From contig CM062379.1 in NCBI GenBank assembly GCA_031310005.1, forward strand, positions 7,719,608-7,783,607: a stretch of DNA of 64,000 nucleotides, read 5' to 3'. Source of the DNA: Dactylellina haptotyla (Eukaryota; Ascomycota; Orbiliomycetes; Orbiliales; Orbiliaceae). Of the stretch, positions 48,046-58,344 are shown one piece after another (positions within the stretch are counted from its first letter, which is position 1; every line of letters begins with the position of its first letter). The notes below the pieces were generated by a model. That model saw only the letters and a program-made list of their open reading frames with translations, was not told the origin of the DNA and did not search any database. The position numbers and the translations under genes are program-made.

Positions 48046-50043
48046 ATGTCGTGGAAGATGTCGCGGTCGCTTCTCGACCAGATCTCGCACTACAGCAGAT
48101 TCCCGGCAACACCGGTGAGTCTACGACAGATGGTACAATTCGGCCAGAACCCATCGCCTGGTAGGTTTTTAATTCCTTTATGGACTGGATTTTATGGGGT
48201 TTGAGGCTTATCAATGGGGAACAGGTACACTGTTTAGAGCATCCCAGTTCTTGAGTGAGGAGTTGCCAATCAGACTGGCACATCGAGTGAGAGAGCTGAA
48301 CAACCTGCCGGACGGGTTGGGCGAGATGCCCTCTATTCAGAAAGTCGCAAACTGGTACGCCCAGTCGTTCGAGGTAAGAAAACATCGAATCTCCTGTCAA
48401 TCTTGCATATATTCTTTGCATCTATCTGCCCTTTTGGTTTTGCATATTTGCGTCACTGCTCTCACTCGCTCGCTTTCCTCTCACGACGGGGCGACCATGC
48501 GGCCGCTGCCCATCAGCCAGCCAGCCATGTGAAAGTGACTCAATTTCGGCTGCCCGGCTCTTTTTGAGTTGTGTTGCGGCCGGCCTCGGGCAGTTTGCTG
48601 GGGGACGTCACCGCAACACATCGCACCATCGGAACATTCCCTCGCTTAGTTTTCGTTTTCGAGAAACATGCCCATGATCCCGATCCTTGATTTCCGTCGA
48701 TGCAGCGAAGCTAACTTTATCGGCTTGACATGGGTCGGGCGAAATTGCCTCGGCCCAACGGGAGCCATCCGCACTGCTTTATAGGAAATAACCACTCTTC
48801 CAAAGCCTGCCCTATCGGCAGACGTCAAGAATGCTTTGATCCGAGGGACCCGAGGGGCCCCTCTGCAGCTGTCAATGACGACGGAAAATCCCTCGATAAC
48901 AAAGGGGATGTATACAAGTTCTCCAGTGTATGGAAACACAAATAACGGCGCTAGGAAGGTGGCCGCCGCCGGCCGGTATGTTCCCGATAGCACAAAATCA
49001 TTGCAGGGGTTGCAGCGTGGGAGTAGCCAGCGTCCGCAGGATGTTGACGACCGTGAATTTGAGCACAGCCGCTATTATGCCACCATTGACGAGGGCGTCA
49101 GATGGCCGTCCGAGATCCTTGACTACAACAAAAAATTCACGGACACCCTAAAGACGATCAAAAAGAGACACGACCCTGTCCTCACCACTGTCGGTAAGTA
49201 GTGCTTATCATCTCCTATTTGTAATGATACGAGCTCGTGCTAATTTGAGCCTTACATTACAGCACTGGGTATCAATGAGTACAAGAAGCAGCGTCAGAGG
49301 AATGGCATCGATGATACAATCCAGTCCTTCCTTGACAGATTCTACATGTCTCGTATCGGCATCCGTATGCTGATCGGTCAACATGTTGCACTCAATGAAC
49401 AACCCAGTGTGAAAGACCATGTCGGCATCATCTGCACCAAGACTAATGTGAAAGAGCTCGCTGAAGAGGCCATCGATAACGCAAGATACATTTGCGAGAA
49501 TTACTATGGTCTCTTCCAGGCTCCTCAGGTTCAACTCGTCTGCAAGGATGACTTGAACTTCATGTATGTTCCTGGTCACTTGTCGCACATGCTGTTCGAG
49601 ACTCTCAAAAACAGTCTCCGTGCTGTTGTCGAGACCCACGGTGTTGATGAGGAGAACTTCCCTGCCGTCAAGGTCGTTGTTGCCGAGGGCAAGGAAGATA
49701 TCACCATCAAGATCTCTGACGAGGGTGGTGGTATCCCAAGAAGTGCCATTCCATTGGTCTGGACCTACATGTACACCACTGTCGACAAGACTCCAGATAT
49801 CGAGCCGGGCTTTGAGAAGAACGACTTCCAGGCTCCGCTCGCTGGTTTTGGGTACGGTCTGCCTATCTCTAGACTGTATGCTCGATACTTCGGTGGTGAT
49901 CTCAAGTTGATCAGCATGGAAGGGTAAGCTGATATTCCGTCACCAATTGATCACCACAACTACTAACAATATATCTTAGATATGGCACTGATGTCTACCT
50001 CCATCTCAACCGTTTGAGCACCTCGTCCGAGCCACTCAACTAA
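48046..50043 (+). CDS. Mitochondrial pyruvate dehydrogenase (acetyl-transferring) kinase
   Basis: Join(48046..48160,48225..48373,48785..49193,49263..49923,49980..50043), 465 aa. The N-terminal helical domain has SLLDQISHYSRFPATPVSLR and LSEELPIRLAHRVRELNNLP. The HATPase part has the N box in FETLKNSLRAVVE, G1 box DEGGGIP, and G2 box GFGYGLPISRLYARYFGG; it ends YGTDVYLHLN. These are the diagnostic PDK/BCKDK motifs, and HYSRFPAT with the YMSRIGIRMLIGQH stretch fits PDK. The kinase phosphorylates and inactivates the E1-alpha subunit in the mitochondrial matrix. Intron 2 is 411 nt, far longer than the others here (57-69 nt). Exon 3 starts at EITTLPKPAL after a TTATAG acceptor and carries a fungal-type low-complexity insert (about 100-190) before RYYATIDEGVRWPSEI. 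Confidence 0.93.
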
Positions 50044-50844
50044 TTCTTCTCGCCTATAACATTCGAAATATAACCGTCTCCGACCTCACAATACCTATCT
50101 TCTCAATATAATATCCTCATTACGTTTCTACTTCAACCCATTCACCAGAATGGGATACTGTTTTAACAACAGCTTACGACGAATTCTTTTAACGATTTTT
50201 GACGAATGTCTCTTTATCTTTACTTCCTTTCTCAATCTCGATTTATTCCAACCTCAGGCTGAACCTCTCGATTTTCCTTCTCCACCGGTGGGGTAGCCCA
50301 CTCACTTACGACTTTCATCACTATATTATATTTTCTATTTAACACCAACCACAATTGTATACTAGCTTATGATACCTACGGTGTATATTTTTTCTCTTTT
50401 TCTCTTTTTATCTTTCGTTCAATGTTCACGGTGGGAATCTGGCAACTTATTTATCTTCTTCTTTTTGTTGTTCTGGGAATTGGCTTTTTATCTTTACCGG
50501 CGACCTTCAAGGTATTCCTTTTGTCTTTGTTTTGGTTTTTATTCTACGGGTTTATTTACTTCCTTCGTTTCAAATGGGCGGGATCTGTACGACGTATCGT
50601 TTTTGATAACCAAAAGTGGAGTTTTTTCTTTTCCGTTTGTCTCTTCTTAGGAATATGATATCTCCTTTCTTCTTTCTCTCATCAATTTGCTGTTACATGA
50701 TATTATTTTTACCGAAATCCTGTAAACAGTGGCGGGGGAAAGAATGATAACCGAATAAATAAATAAATAAACTCTATTACTCTGGATTCTTTCTGCTTCG
50801 CAGCATATAAAATAAGTATTTCATAATTATGAATACTAAGTTGA
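50044..50844. other. 3' region of the kinase gene, including (AAAT)n
   Basis: T-rich sequence, likely the kinase 3' UTR. The kinase and the next gene are convergent. A short (AAAT)n tract lies at about 50,754-50,771. The frame at 50,369-50,658 is hydrophobic only because of T-richness. Confidence 0.5.
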
Positions 50845-52081
50845 TCATACATCTCCACCTAACCGTCTAATATCTGCTTTCGTCTGCTCTATATCCTCGA
50901 GTATCTGTGCATACTTTACCACATCTCTCTTAACTCCCTCCCCGAATCCTTCGTACTCCTCCAACTCGCCCTCCGCTTTCCTCCCCTGCTTTTTCAACCG
51001 GACTTTGGTGTCCTCTAGGTGTTCTTTGTAAAATGCCAGTGCGTTGACGGTATCCTGATCGTACAGTCTATCCAGGGCTTCGAAATACATTATCTTCACT
51101 TTGCCTTCGAGGGAGTCGGACACCAAGGACAGGTGTTTCGCTTGGGTCTTTTGCGCCCGGGCTGTCAAGCCGTGTTTTGTCTGTTCGACCAGTTTTATGG
51201 TGGAGGAGATTAGGTTTCTGTTCAATTCTGCGAGTTGGAGAGAGCGCTGGAGGGATTGACAGCGGATTTGGTGGAGGGATTGGCGATGGAGGTCGAGAGT
51301 GTCCAGGCGGGTGGAGATAGTTGATGGGAGAGTGAAGGGGTTTGGGTCTGGATTGGTGTCACTGGTGCACATGTTGGCGAGGTCGGTGGCATCTTCGAGG
51401 AGGATTTTGTTGAGTGATTTGCAGATTAGGGGGAGTCCTTCCTGTGGAGCGTTAGTTTTGCTGTTTAATTGAGTGAAAGGTTTTCAGCTATATATGTGCT
51501 CATACTAGGAAGAATGCTTCGTCGTCTTTTCTAAGGACGGCGCCGGAGTTCTGGCTTGATAGGTAGAGGTCTATCACTTCTCTTAGCTGCGGTGGAGATA
51601 TTAGCTATTGACTATGTTACGAGGGTTGATAGTAATTGGGGACCAACATCTGCTGGTAAATCATTTAAGGTATGGATCAGCCTCTGGCGAATTATTTTCG
51701 TTCGTGCTAGGTCTTCACGGATCACCGTGAGTCTCTGCAATAGTATCAATTGGTAAATGCGCTAAAAAAGAGAGTTGGTGAAGCTGATGTAACCAAGCTC
51801 ACCTTGTCGACATCCTGGCTCTCTTTGATACTCTGGTTCGACAGCTTCGAGGACGCGTCCGGGTTCAGCTTGTTTGTTTTAAGATCCTGAAAGACCGCCT
51901 GGAACTGTGGGTTCTTTTGTAGAACCTCGTCGGGGAATATGGGTATCATGGCCCGCCAATGCACCGAGTCTTCAAGTCGGCTGCTGTAGTATGGAGCGCC
52001 GTGGAGTGGATCAGGTGGAGGTCCTTCTGTGATGTTGTGCAGTTCCACAAACCGCCTTTGTGTTGCGCGCCGTAGTGCCAA
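50845..52081 (-). CDS. Probable augmin (HAUS) subunit 4-like coiled-coil protein
   Basis: Complement(join(50845..51441,51506..51586,51648..51761,51803..52081)), 356 aa. The start region has FPDEVLQKNPQFQAVFQDLK, resembling the LLQNPYFSKLL-type motif of HAUS4. The C-terminal half is continuous coiled coil (DRLYDQDTVNALAFYKEHLE; LEEYEGFGEGVKRDVVKYAQ), and length is close to human HAUS4 (363 aa). Augmin recruits gamma-tubulin to spindle microtubules. The intron before 51441 has ACTAAC and CACAG; the intron before 51586 ends CGCAG. For that second intron two donors are in frame: GTTGGT at 51647 (61-nt intron, chosen) and GTAACA at 51620 (34 nt, very short, adds nine residues). The exon chain is solid; the family call rests on faint motif likeness plus length. 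Confidence 0.6.
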
Positions 52082-52206
52082 GCTTTTCTAGTTCAAGATC
52101 GCCTGAGTCCTTCAACACGGTCTGCCAATTGCTCATCGCGCGACCTCGTTATACCACCGCCTTCTCAACATTGTAGATATCACCAACATCGGCAATACCA
52201 CCCGCG
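52082..52206. promoter_or_regulatory. Compact divergent promoter
   Basis: Only 125 bp separate the start codons of the HAUS4-like gene (minus) and SNU66 (plus), so both leaders and core promoters must share this stretch. I see no clear TATA or CCAAT box. Confidence 0.55.
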
Positions 52207-54369
52207 ATGGCGAACGATAACGTCGAGGAAATCTCCATCGAGGAGACGAACCGCATCCGTGTCTCTCTCGGCCTGAAACCGTTGCGAGGCACGGAGCCCG
52301 CGCCAGCACCACCAAAGGAAACCGCGCCGGCTAAGAAAGATGGGACTGGCGATGGCGAAATCTCAATCGAAGAGACCAATCGCCTGCGGATTGCGATGGG
52401 GCTGAAGCCTCTGAGGACTGATCCGGCGCCTGGTTCTGCACCTGCTGAAGACGACAACAGCTTCGACGCGCAGGAACGACGTGCTGCTGATAACTGGAAG
52501 AAGCACGAGGAGGACCTTTTGAAGAAGAAGAGAAGGGAAGAGGCTAAAGACCAGATCAGGAAGGCAAAGGATAAAGCTGATAGGGAAAGACTGCTGGAGG
52601 GTAAAGGGTTGGCGGATGATAGTGACGAGGACGATGCGAAAACGTGGATCAAGCAGGCGAAGAAGAGGCAGAAGAAGGCTGCTGCTCAGATTGAGAAGGA
52701 TCTCAGGGAGCGTGAAGAGGAGGAGGCTCGTCTGAGGAAGGACTATTCCTCAAAAGATCTAGCTGGGTTGAAAGTTGGCCATGATCTTGATGACCTTGGA
52801 GACGATATCGATGGCACCGTTCTTACTTTGAAGGATTCTGAAATTCTTGCGGATGACGATGAAGGTAGGAATGGCACGGAATCACCTGGGACGCTGCATG
52901 GCTCAGATGCTGATAATTATATAGGAGACGAGCTTGAAAATGCCGGTTTGGTCGAAAAGCAAAAGCTCAAAGAACGTCTAGACGCCAAGAAGCGCAAGCC
53001 AGACTATAATCCCTACGGCGACGACGATGACGGCGAAGCAGGTGTTCTCTCGAAATACGATGACGATATTGACCCAAATAAGAAGCGGAAATTCTTTGTC
53101 CTCGACGATAGTGGTTCTACAAACGCCGCTCCTCCCAAGAGCCTACAACGACAAATGCAGATATCCGAAAAACTTAAAAAGATCCCGATTAGTCTGGATA
53201 TTCTCAAACCTGCGGCGGAGGAGCAATCGGATTACGTTGATCCGTCAACTATCAAGGTAAAGAAGCCAAAAAAGAAGAAAGTCCGAACTCAAAGACGTCT
53301 TGCTGAAGAGGATGATGATATATTCCTGCCTGAAGCTGTCACTATCAACGGAAATAACACCGCTGGTAATGCTGGTGGCAGCGCGATGAATGTAGACTCC
53401 GAGAACAGACCAAAGAAAGTTTTCGAGGAATCGTTTGTCGATGATGATGATTTGTCGGCCGCATTGACGATCCAGCGACGGGCGGCGCTGAAGAAACAGA
53501 AGGCGCTGAATCCAGAAGAGCTGGCGAAGAAGCTCAAGGAGGAAGCTGCTGATGCGATGAAAGACGATGAGGAAGAGGCGCCTGGGATGATCATCGATGA
53601 TACTACAGAGTTCGTTGGCAGTCTGCAGGCACCAATTCTCACCGAACGTCGACCTCGAGCTCCGAAGGCCGAAGTCAAGTCTGAGCCCGAATCGCCTGAC
53701 GCTGATGCTGAAGGTGATCTCGCGATGGACGGTGCCGACTTCGGCAGGAGCGTATCTCCGGAAGCCCAGGAGGTCAAGAAGGAGCCTGCTGAGATAACAT
53801 CGACTGGATTGGAAGAGGAGGCTACGATTGGCGTCGGCGTCGGCGCCATGTTGTCAATGTTGCGGCAGCGACAACTGGTGGACTCTGCAGTTGATCCGGA
53901 GTCGCATAGAAAGATGCAAGAGAAGGAAGCATTTTTGGCTCGCCAGCGCGTCGCTCAGCAGGAGGCTGATCGCAAGGCCAGAGCGGCTAGGGAGAGAGAT
54001 CGTAACAGCGGTAAATTTGAAAAGATGTCTGCTCGTGAAAAGGAAGAATACGCTCGTTATGAGAATAAGATGCGAGACACCCAAGAGGCGAGAGAAGCTG
54101 CTGCTAGGTTTAAGGATTATAAACCTGATGTCAACATTGAGTATAAGGATGAACACGGAAGGGCGATGAACCAGAAGGAAGCGTTCAAGTATCTATCGCA
54201 TCAATTTCACGGCAAGGGGTCGGGTAAGCAGAAGACGGAGAAGAAGCTTAAGAAGATTGAAGATGAGAAGAAGAGAATGGCGGCGAGCAGTCTTAACCCT
54301 GAGGGAATGGTGGGCACGATTGCGGATACAGCGAAGAAGTCAAGGACGGCCGGAGTCAGACTCATGTGA
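52207..54369 (+). CDS. SNU66: U4/U6.U5 tri-snRNP protein Snu66 (SART1 family)
   Basis: Intronless 720-aa frame starting at ATG 52207. It opens with two HIND motifs, the elements through which Snu66 binds the ubiquitin-like protein Hub1: ISIEETNRIRVSLGLKPL (9-26) and ISIEETNRLRIAMGLKPL (52-69). Then come charged coiled-coil segments (WKKHEEDLLKKKRREEAKDQ), acidic stretches, GLKVGHDLDDLGDD, and the SART1 C-terminus (FKDYKPDVNIEYKDEHGRAM; KEAFKYLSHQFHGKGSGKQK). This is the standard SART1 layout and length. The protein works in the nucleus in tri-snRNP assembly and spliceosome activation. Its gene is itself intronless, in contrast to the exon-rich neighbours. It converges with the peptidyl-tRNA hydrolase gene, leaving 175 bp between the stop codons. 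Confidence 0.95.
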   Translation: MANDNVEEISIEETNRIRVSLGLKPLRGTEPAPAPPKETAPAKKDGTGDGEISIEETNRLRIAMGLKPLRTDPAPGSAPAEDDNSFDAQERRAADNWKKHEEDLLKKKRREEAKDQIRKAKDKADRERLLEGKGLADDSDEDDAKTWIKQAKKRQKKAAAQIEKDLREREEEEARLRKDYSSKDLAGLKVGHDLDDLGDDIDGTVLTLKDSEILADDDEGRNGTESPGTLHGSDADNYIGDELENAGLVEKQKLKERLDAKKRKPDYNPYGDDDDGEAGVLSKYDDDIDPNKKRKFFVLDDSGSTNAAPPKSLQRQMQISEKLKKIPISLDILKPAAEEQSDYVDPSTIKVKKPKKKKVRTQRRLAEEDDDIFLPEAVTINGNNTAGNAGGSAMNVDSENRPKKVFEESFVDDDDLSAALTIQRRAALKKQKALNPEELAKKLKEEAADAMKDDEEEAPGMIIDDTTEFVGSLQAPILTERRPRAPKAEVKSEPESPDADAEGDLAMDGADFGRSVSPEAQEVKKEPAEITSTGLEEEATIGVGVGAMLSMLRQRQLVDSAVDPESHRKMQEKEAFLARQRVAQQEADRKARAARERDRNSGKFEKMSAREKEEYARYENKMRDTQEAREAAARFKDYKPDVNIEYKDEHGRAMNQKEAFKYLSHQFHGKGSGKQKTEKKLKKIEDEKKRMAASSLNPEGMVGTIADTAKKSRTAGVRLM

Positions 54370-54544
54370 ATGCGCGTTTATAGAATGTACTTGGGAACTG
54401 CATTGGAGTTTGGAGGTTGTATTGTATCATTTGGTTTGATTGCTCTCTATGATATGCATCTCGTTCACTGTATATTACGTCGTAATTCTATCCTACAAAG
54501 CCTTGTCACACTGAAAACCACCACGATGCGCCTGATATGCTAGT

Positions 54545-55273
54545 TTAAAGGAGCTTTAGATGTCCGGTAATCTGATTGATGACGCTCTTCGGAGCTGGGC
54601 CAATGCCCAAGACCGTTGACGAACCGGCGGCGATTTGTGTCCTGCCCGCGTCGTGAACAACTTTCGCGACTAAGCCTAGACTCATAGCTTGGGCTTGTAG
54701 GGTTAGAAGCTCCTCCTCGGAATCGACTTTGAGAGCAATCTTGGCCTGTCCCATGTATTCCCAGCGTTTCAGTAGTAGAGGGGCGTGGCGGGAGACGGCT
54801 TTGTAGCAGGCGAGGGTGGCGTGGCCGCACTGGGCTGCCATCTTGCCTTTGGTCATGCCGAGATCGGTTCTTACGCAAAAAACCTATTATTTAGTAGTAA
54901 GGTTAGGGATATAAACACTCTTGGGTGCTATTCGGCGACTCATGACACATTGGGTTTGTAAAGCACACACCAATTTACATTCCTCGCTGAGGGCACTGGC
55001 GCCGAAGTGGCTGTAATCTGATTGGATCATCGCTTCATTGTCACTATCCTCCTCTTCCTCTCCTTCCTCGGCTTCGCCCGCACTGATGTTTTCAAAGGAG
55101 TCTTTTAGGGAAGCGGACGAGGATTTGGATTTGGAGAGAGCTGCTGGAGGCGGCGCGGGGAGATCACGAATCCGGGTGGTGCTGGAGCCAATGATGTAGC
55201 CGCCCAGGCCGCTGGCAACGACGGTGACGAGCAGGGCGAGGAGGAAGTTGGGCGGGAAGTCGAGGCGGATCAT
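54545..55273 (-). CDS. PTH2: Peptidyl-tRNA hydrolase 2 (Pth2)
   Basis: Complement(join(54545..54883,54971..55273)), 213 aa. The intron has a GTGTGT donor, CTAAC branch and AATAG acceptor, joining EECKL to [20 protein letters not shown]. The core carries the Pth2 signature [17 protein letters not shown] and the downstream [32 protein letters not shown] and [11 protein letters not shown] end. An N-terminal hydrophobic helix ([20 protein letters not shown]) followed by an acidic linker matches the membrane-anchored eukaryotic form, usually on mitochondria. It releases tRNA from peptidyl-tRNAs that have dropped off ribosomes. The start is the first ATG in frame. It is divergent from the aminotransferase gene, with 760 bp between. 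Confidence 0.94.
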
Positions 55274-56033
55274 TCTTACAACTGGCTGACTGCGGGGAGG
55301 ATGTGTCGATGAGCGGCGTGGAAGTGGTCGAGGATCGTGTTCGTGTTTTTTTTGGTGAGGTTACTCTTTTGGGCGGTTGTCTGTGTGACACATCGCCGGA
55401 CCCCGTCGACACCACAACGCTTCGCCCGGTTGGAGGTATATGCGTATATATACAAGTATCTATATATGCCTATTATATGATTATATGCCACTAGCAGCGA
55501 TGATGGTTCCTATGCTAGCTTGGTTCGAAATAGAGCTGTGTGGAAGCCGCTCTAGCGTCGGCATGTGAGGGGCGAGTGAGGACATGCGCATCAGATAATG
55601 CCGGGCGATCGCCTGATAGCCGGCTAATTGTCCGTCAGGGCACAAATTGCTGAAAGAGTTAGCTCGTTCAGCCAGCAGCTCGCCGATTGGCCGAAGTTCC
55701 TTCCGCTCCCACTATGATGCAAGGTCACAGTGGTGCTCTGAACGGCGTCAAAAAATTTTGACAGTTGCTGGCGTGGTGCGAAAAAACAAGCGAGCTCTCT
55801 CCGGCCGGTTCTCGCTCTCAGACTCTCTCCTTCTCGTCCTCACTCGTCTCTGCTAGGGCTAGCTGACCTTCCTCTCCCTGCCATTGCTCATCCAATATAT
55901 CGTCCCTTTCCGCCTTCTTCCTCGTTCTCAGGTCTTCCTCTTGTCTCGTACCCAACCCTCTGGTCGAACTCCTCTCCCCTCAATCAATTGTGTGTGTGTG
56001 TCTCGCTTTTTATTCTTTCTTTAAATATAAAGG
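55274..56033. promoter_or_regulatory. Shared divergent intergenic region of PTH2 and the aminotransferase gene
   Basis: A 760-bp promoter region without coding sequence. The last 200 bases are CT-rich on the plus strand and contain a short (TG)n just before the ATG at 56034. Confidence 0.5.
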
Positions 56034-57862
56034 ATGCAGGCTATTACTCGCTCGTCGCTGAGTGCCGTGCGCGCTTCGGCCCGGCGAAGCGTATTTTCAT
56101 CCCGAGCCGGAGCTCATGCTGTTCGGACCGTGTCCGCTTGGTCCAAGGTTCCGGAGGGCCCCCCAGTAAGTCTCTATTCCCCCAGAGACATTATCACCGT
56201 GCATTTTATTTCTTATTTTTCCTGTTGGTTTCTCGGCTGGAATGGGTGGTGGATGGACCGCGCGCGGGAAATAGTTTCTCCACTGTTGTCGTTACACTAG
56301 ATATCTTGCTAACCTATCATATCGTGCATATCTAGGATGTAAGCCTTTTTATCGCCCCGGGTCAATTGATAAGAACGCAGCTTTGGTGTGTTTTTTTGGT
56401 GACTAATCTCGTTTCCGTCGCGGTTCGGATTATATAGGCCATTCTAGGTTGGTTTATCCATGCTGTGTGTGCTGTTGTATAATCTTCCAGTGATGCTGAT
56501 ATATTTTGTCCGCAGGTATCACCGAGGCTTTCAAGGCCGATAAGAACCCAAAGAAGGTCAATGTCGGTGAGTTCAACCCCCTCCTATATTTCTCAAACAC
56601 GAGGGAAATGCCCTTGCTGATATAATCTCTCAGGTGTCGGTGCGTACCGTGATGACAAGGGCAAGCCATACGTTCTCCCATCCGTCCGAGCAGCCGAAGA
56701 GAAAATCTTTGGCGAAGGTGTCGACAAGGAATACGCCGGCATCACCGGTGTCCCCAACTTTGTTAAGGCCGCCGCCGTCCTCGCCTATGGCAATGACTCC
56801 ACCCCGTTGAAGGAGAACCGCATCTCCATCACCCAATCGATATCCGGAACCGGCGCCCTCAGAATTGGTGGCGACTTCCTCGCTAGATTCTTCCCAGGCG
56901 AGAAGACCATCTACATCCCAACCCCATCCTGGGCCAACCACAAGGCCGTCTTCACCGACTCTGGTTTGAAAGTTCAGCAGTACAGGTACTACGACAAGAC
57001 CAAGATCGCCCTCGACGAGGCTGGTATGCTCGAGGACATCAAGGCTGCTCCCAACGGCTCCATCATCCTCCTCCACGCCTGCGCCCACAACCCCACCGGT
57101 ATCGACCCAACCCAGGCGCAATGGAAGGAAGTCTCCAAAATCATCAAGGAGAAGGGACACTTCGCTTTCTTCGACATGGCCTACCAGGGTTTCGCTTCCG
57201 GTGATACCAACGGAGACGCCTTCGCCGTCCGCCACTTCGTTGAGGAGGGTCACAACATTGCCCTCTGCCAGTCTTTCGCCAAGAACATGGGTCTCTACGG
57301 TGAGAGAGTTGGAGCTTTCTCACTCGTTTGCGGTTCCGCCGAGGAGAAGAAGGCGGTTGACTCCCAGCTTAAGATCCTCATCCGCCCAATGTACAGGTAT
57401 GTTATCGTGATTTATTGTTACTCATTGAACGTCAAATGCTAACGTGTATATTACTAGCAACCCACCTATCAATGGTGCCCGCATCGCCAGCCAGATCCTC
57501 AACGACCCAGAATTGAACAAGCAATGGCTCTCTGAAGTCAAGGGAATGGCTGATCGCATCATCGTCATGCGTGAATCCCTCAAATCTGAGCTCGAGAGAC
57601 TCGGTTCCCAGAAGGACTGGTCCCACATCACCTCCCAGGTATACCCTATATCCCCCCTTACAAAGTATTTAGAGTTAGGCTAATATGGATGATGTAGATT
57701 GGTATGTTTACCTACACTGGTCTCACTCCAGAGCAGGTTGACCGTCTCGCCAAGGAATTCTCCATCTATGGAACCCGCGATGGACGTATGTCTGTTGCCG
57801 GTATGACCTCTGGCAATGTCGGGTACCTCGCCGAGGCTATCCACAAGGTCACTTCCTCGTAA
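56034..57862 (+). CDS. Mitochondrial aspartate aminotransferase, with 3-nt and 10-nt exons
   Basis: Join(56034..56165,56336..56338,56438..56447,56516..56566,56634..57396,57458..57638,57698..57862), 434 aa. Residues 1-35 are an Arg/Ser/Ala-rich mitochondrial presequence. The enzyme proper starts VPEGPP, then Asp45, [20 protein letters not shown]. The PLP lysine is Lys282 in [26 protein letters not shown] and [13 protein letters not shown] are further family blocks. It interconverts aspartate + 2-oxoglutarate and oxaloacetate + glutamate (malate-aspartate shuttle). Reproducing the conserved GPPD-x-ILG requires a 3-nt exon (GAT, flanked by CTAG and GTAAGC) and a 10-nt exon (after TATATAG, before GTTGGT). 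Without the 3-nt exon the frame survives but the conserved Asp is lost. Branch-like sites (GCTAAC, GACTAAT, TGCTGAT) occur in all three introns. The rest of the model is unambiguous. Confidence 0.93.
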
Positions 57863-58344
57863 ACCTGGCATCTTCTTCCTTCTCGTATTCATGCATTTCG
57901 AGGGCGGATTTTATTGTAGATACTTTTTTTAAGTTTTGGAGGAGATCTATTCGTAGTGGTGGTCAATTGACGATACATTTTTCTTGTATTTATAGCTATA
58001 TGATATAAGTACGGTTAGAATCTGGCCATTGCGACATTTTAGAGGTAAAAACCAAAATATTTCTCTACGTATTTCCTATTCTTACCGTGTAGATGTTATC
58101 CTAAGTGACACAACGCATTTTACCCACTCTTACAATTGGCCAACCTCTAATAGTTTGAGAATGAGGCTGAAAGCTTTCATATCAATATGCAGTCACCTGC
58201 GGTCTTGGGGAGCGGCAGGACTAAATATTTAAAATAGAGCCACAGGTGCGATTTCACGGGATCAGAACCTTCCCTCATCTTCCCCCTTAGTCGCCAGTCG
58301 CCCCGGCTGCCGTAGCCGTTCGAATATCTCCAACTTTCGCGGCA

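Noticed and set aside
50369-50658. Hydrophobic frames resembling membrane proteins
   Set aside because: T-rich 3' region of the kinase gene; hydrophobicity follows from TTT/TTC/CTT content in two overlapping frames.
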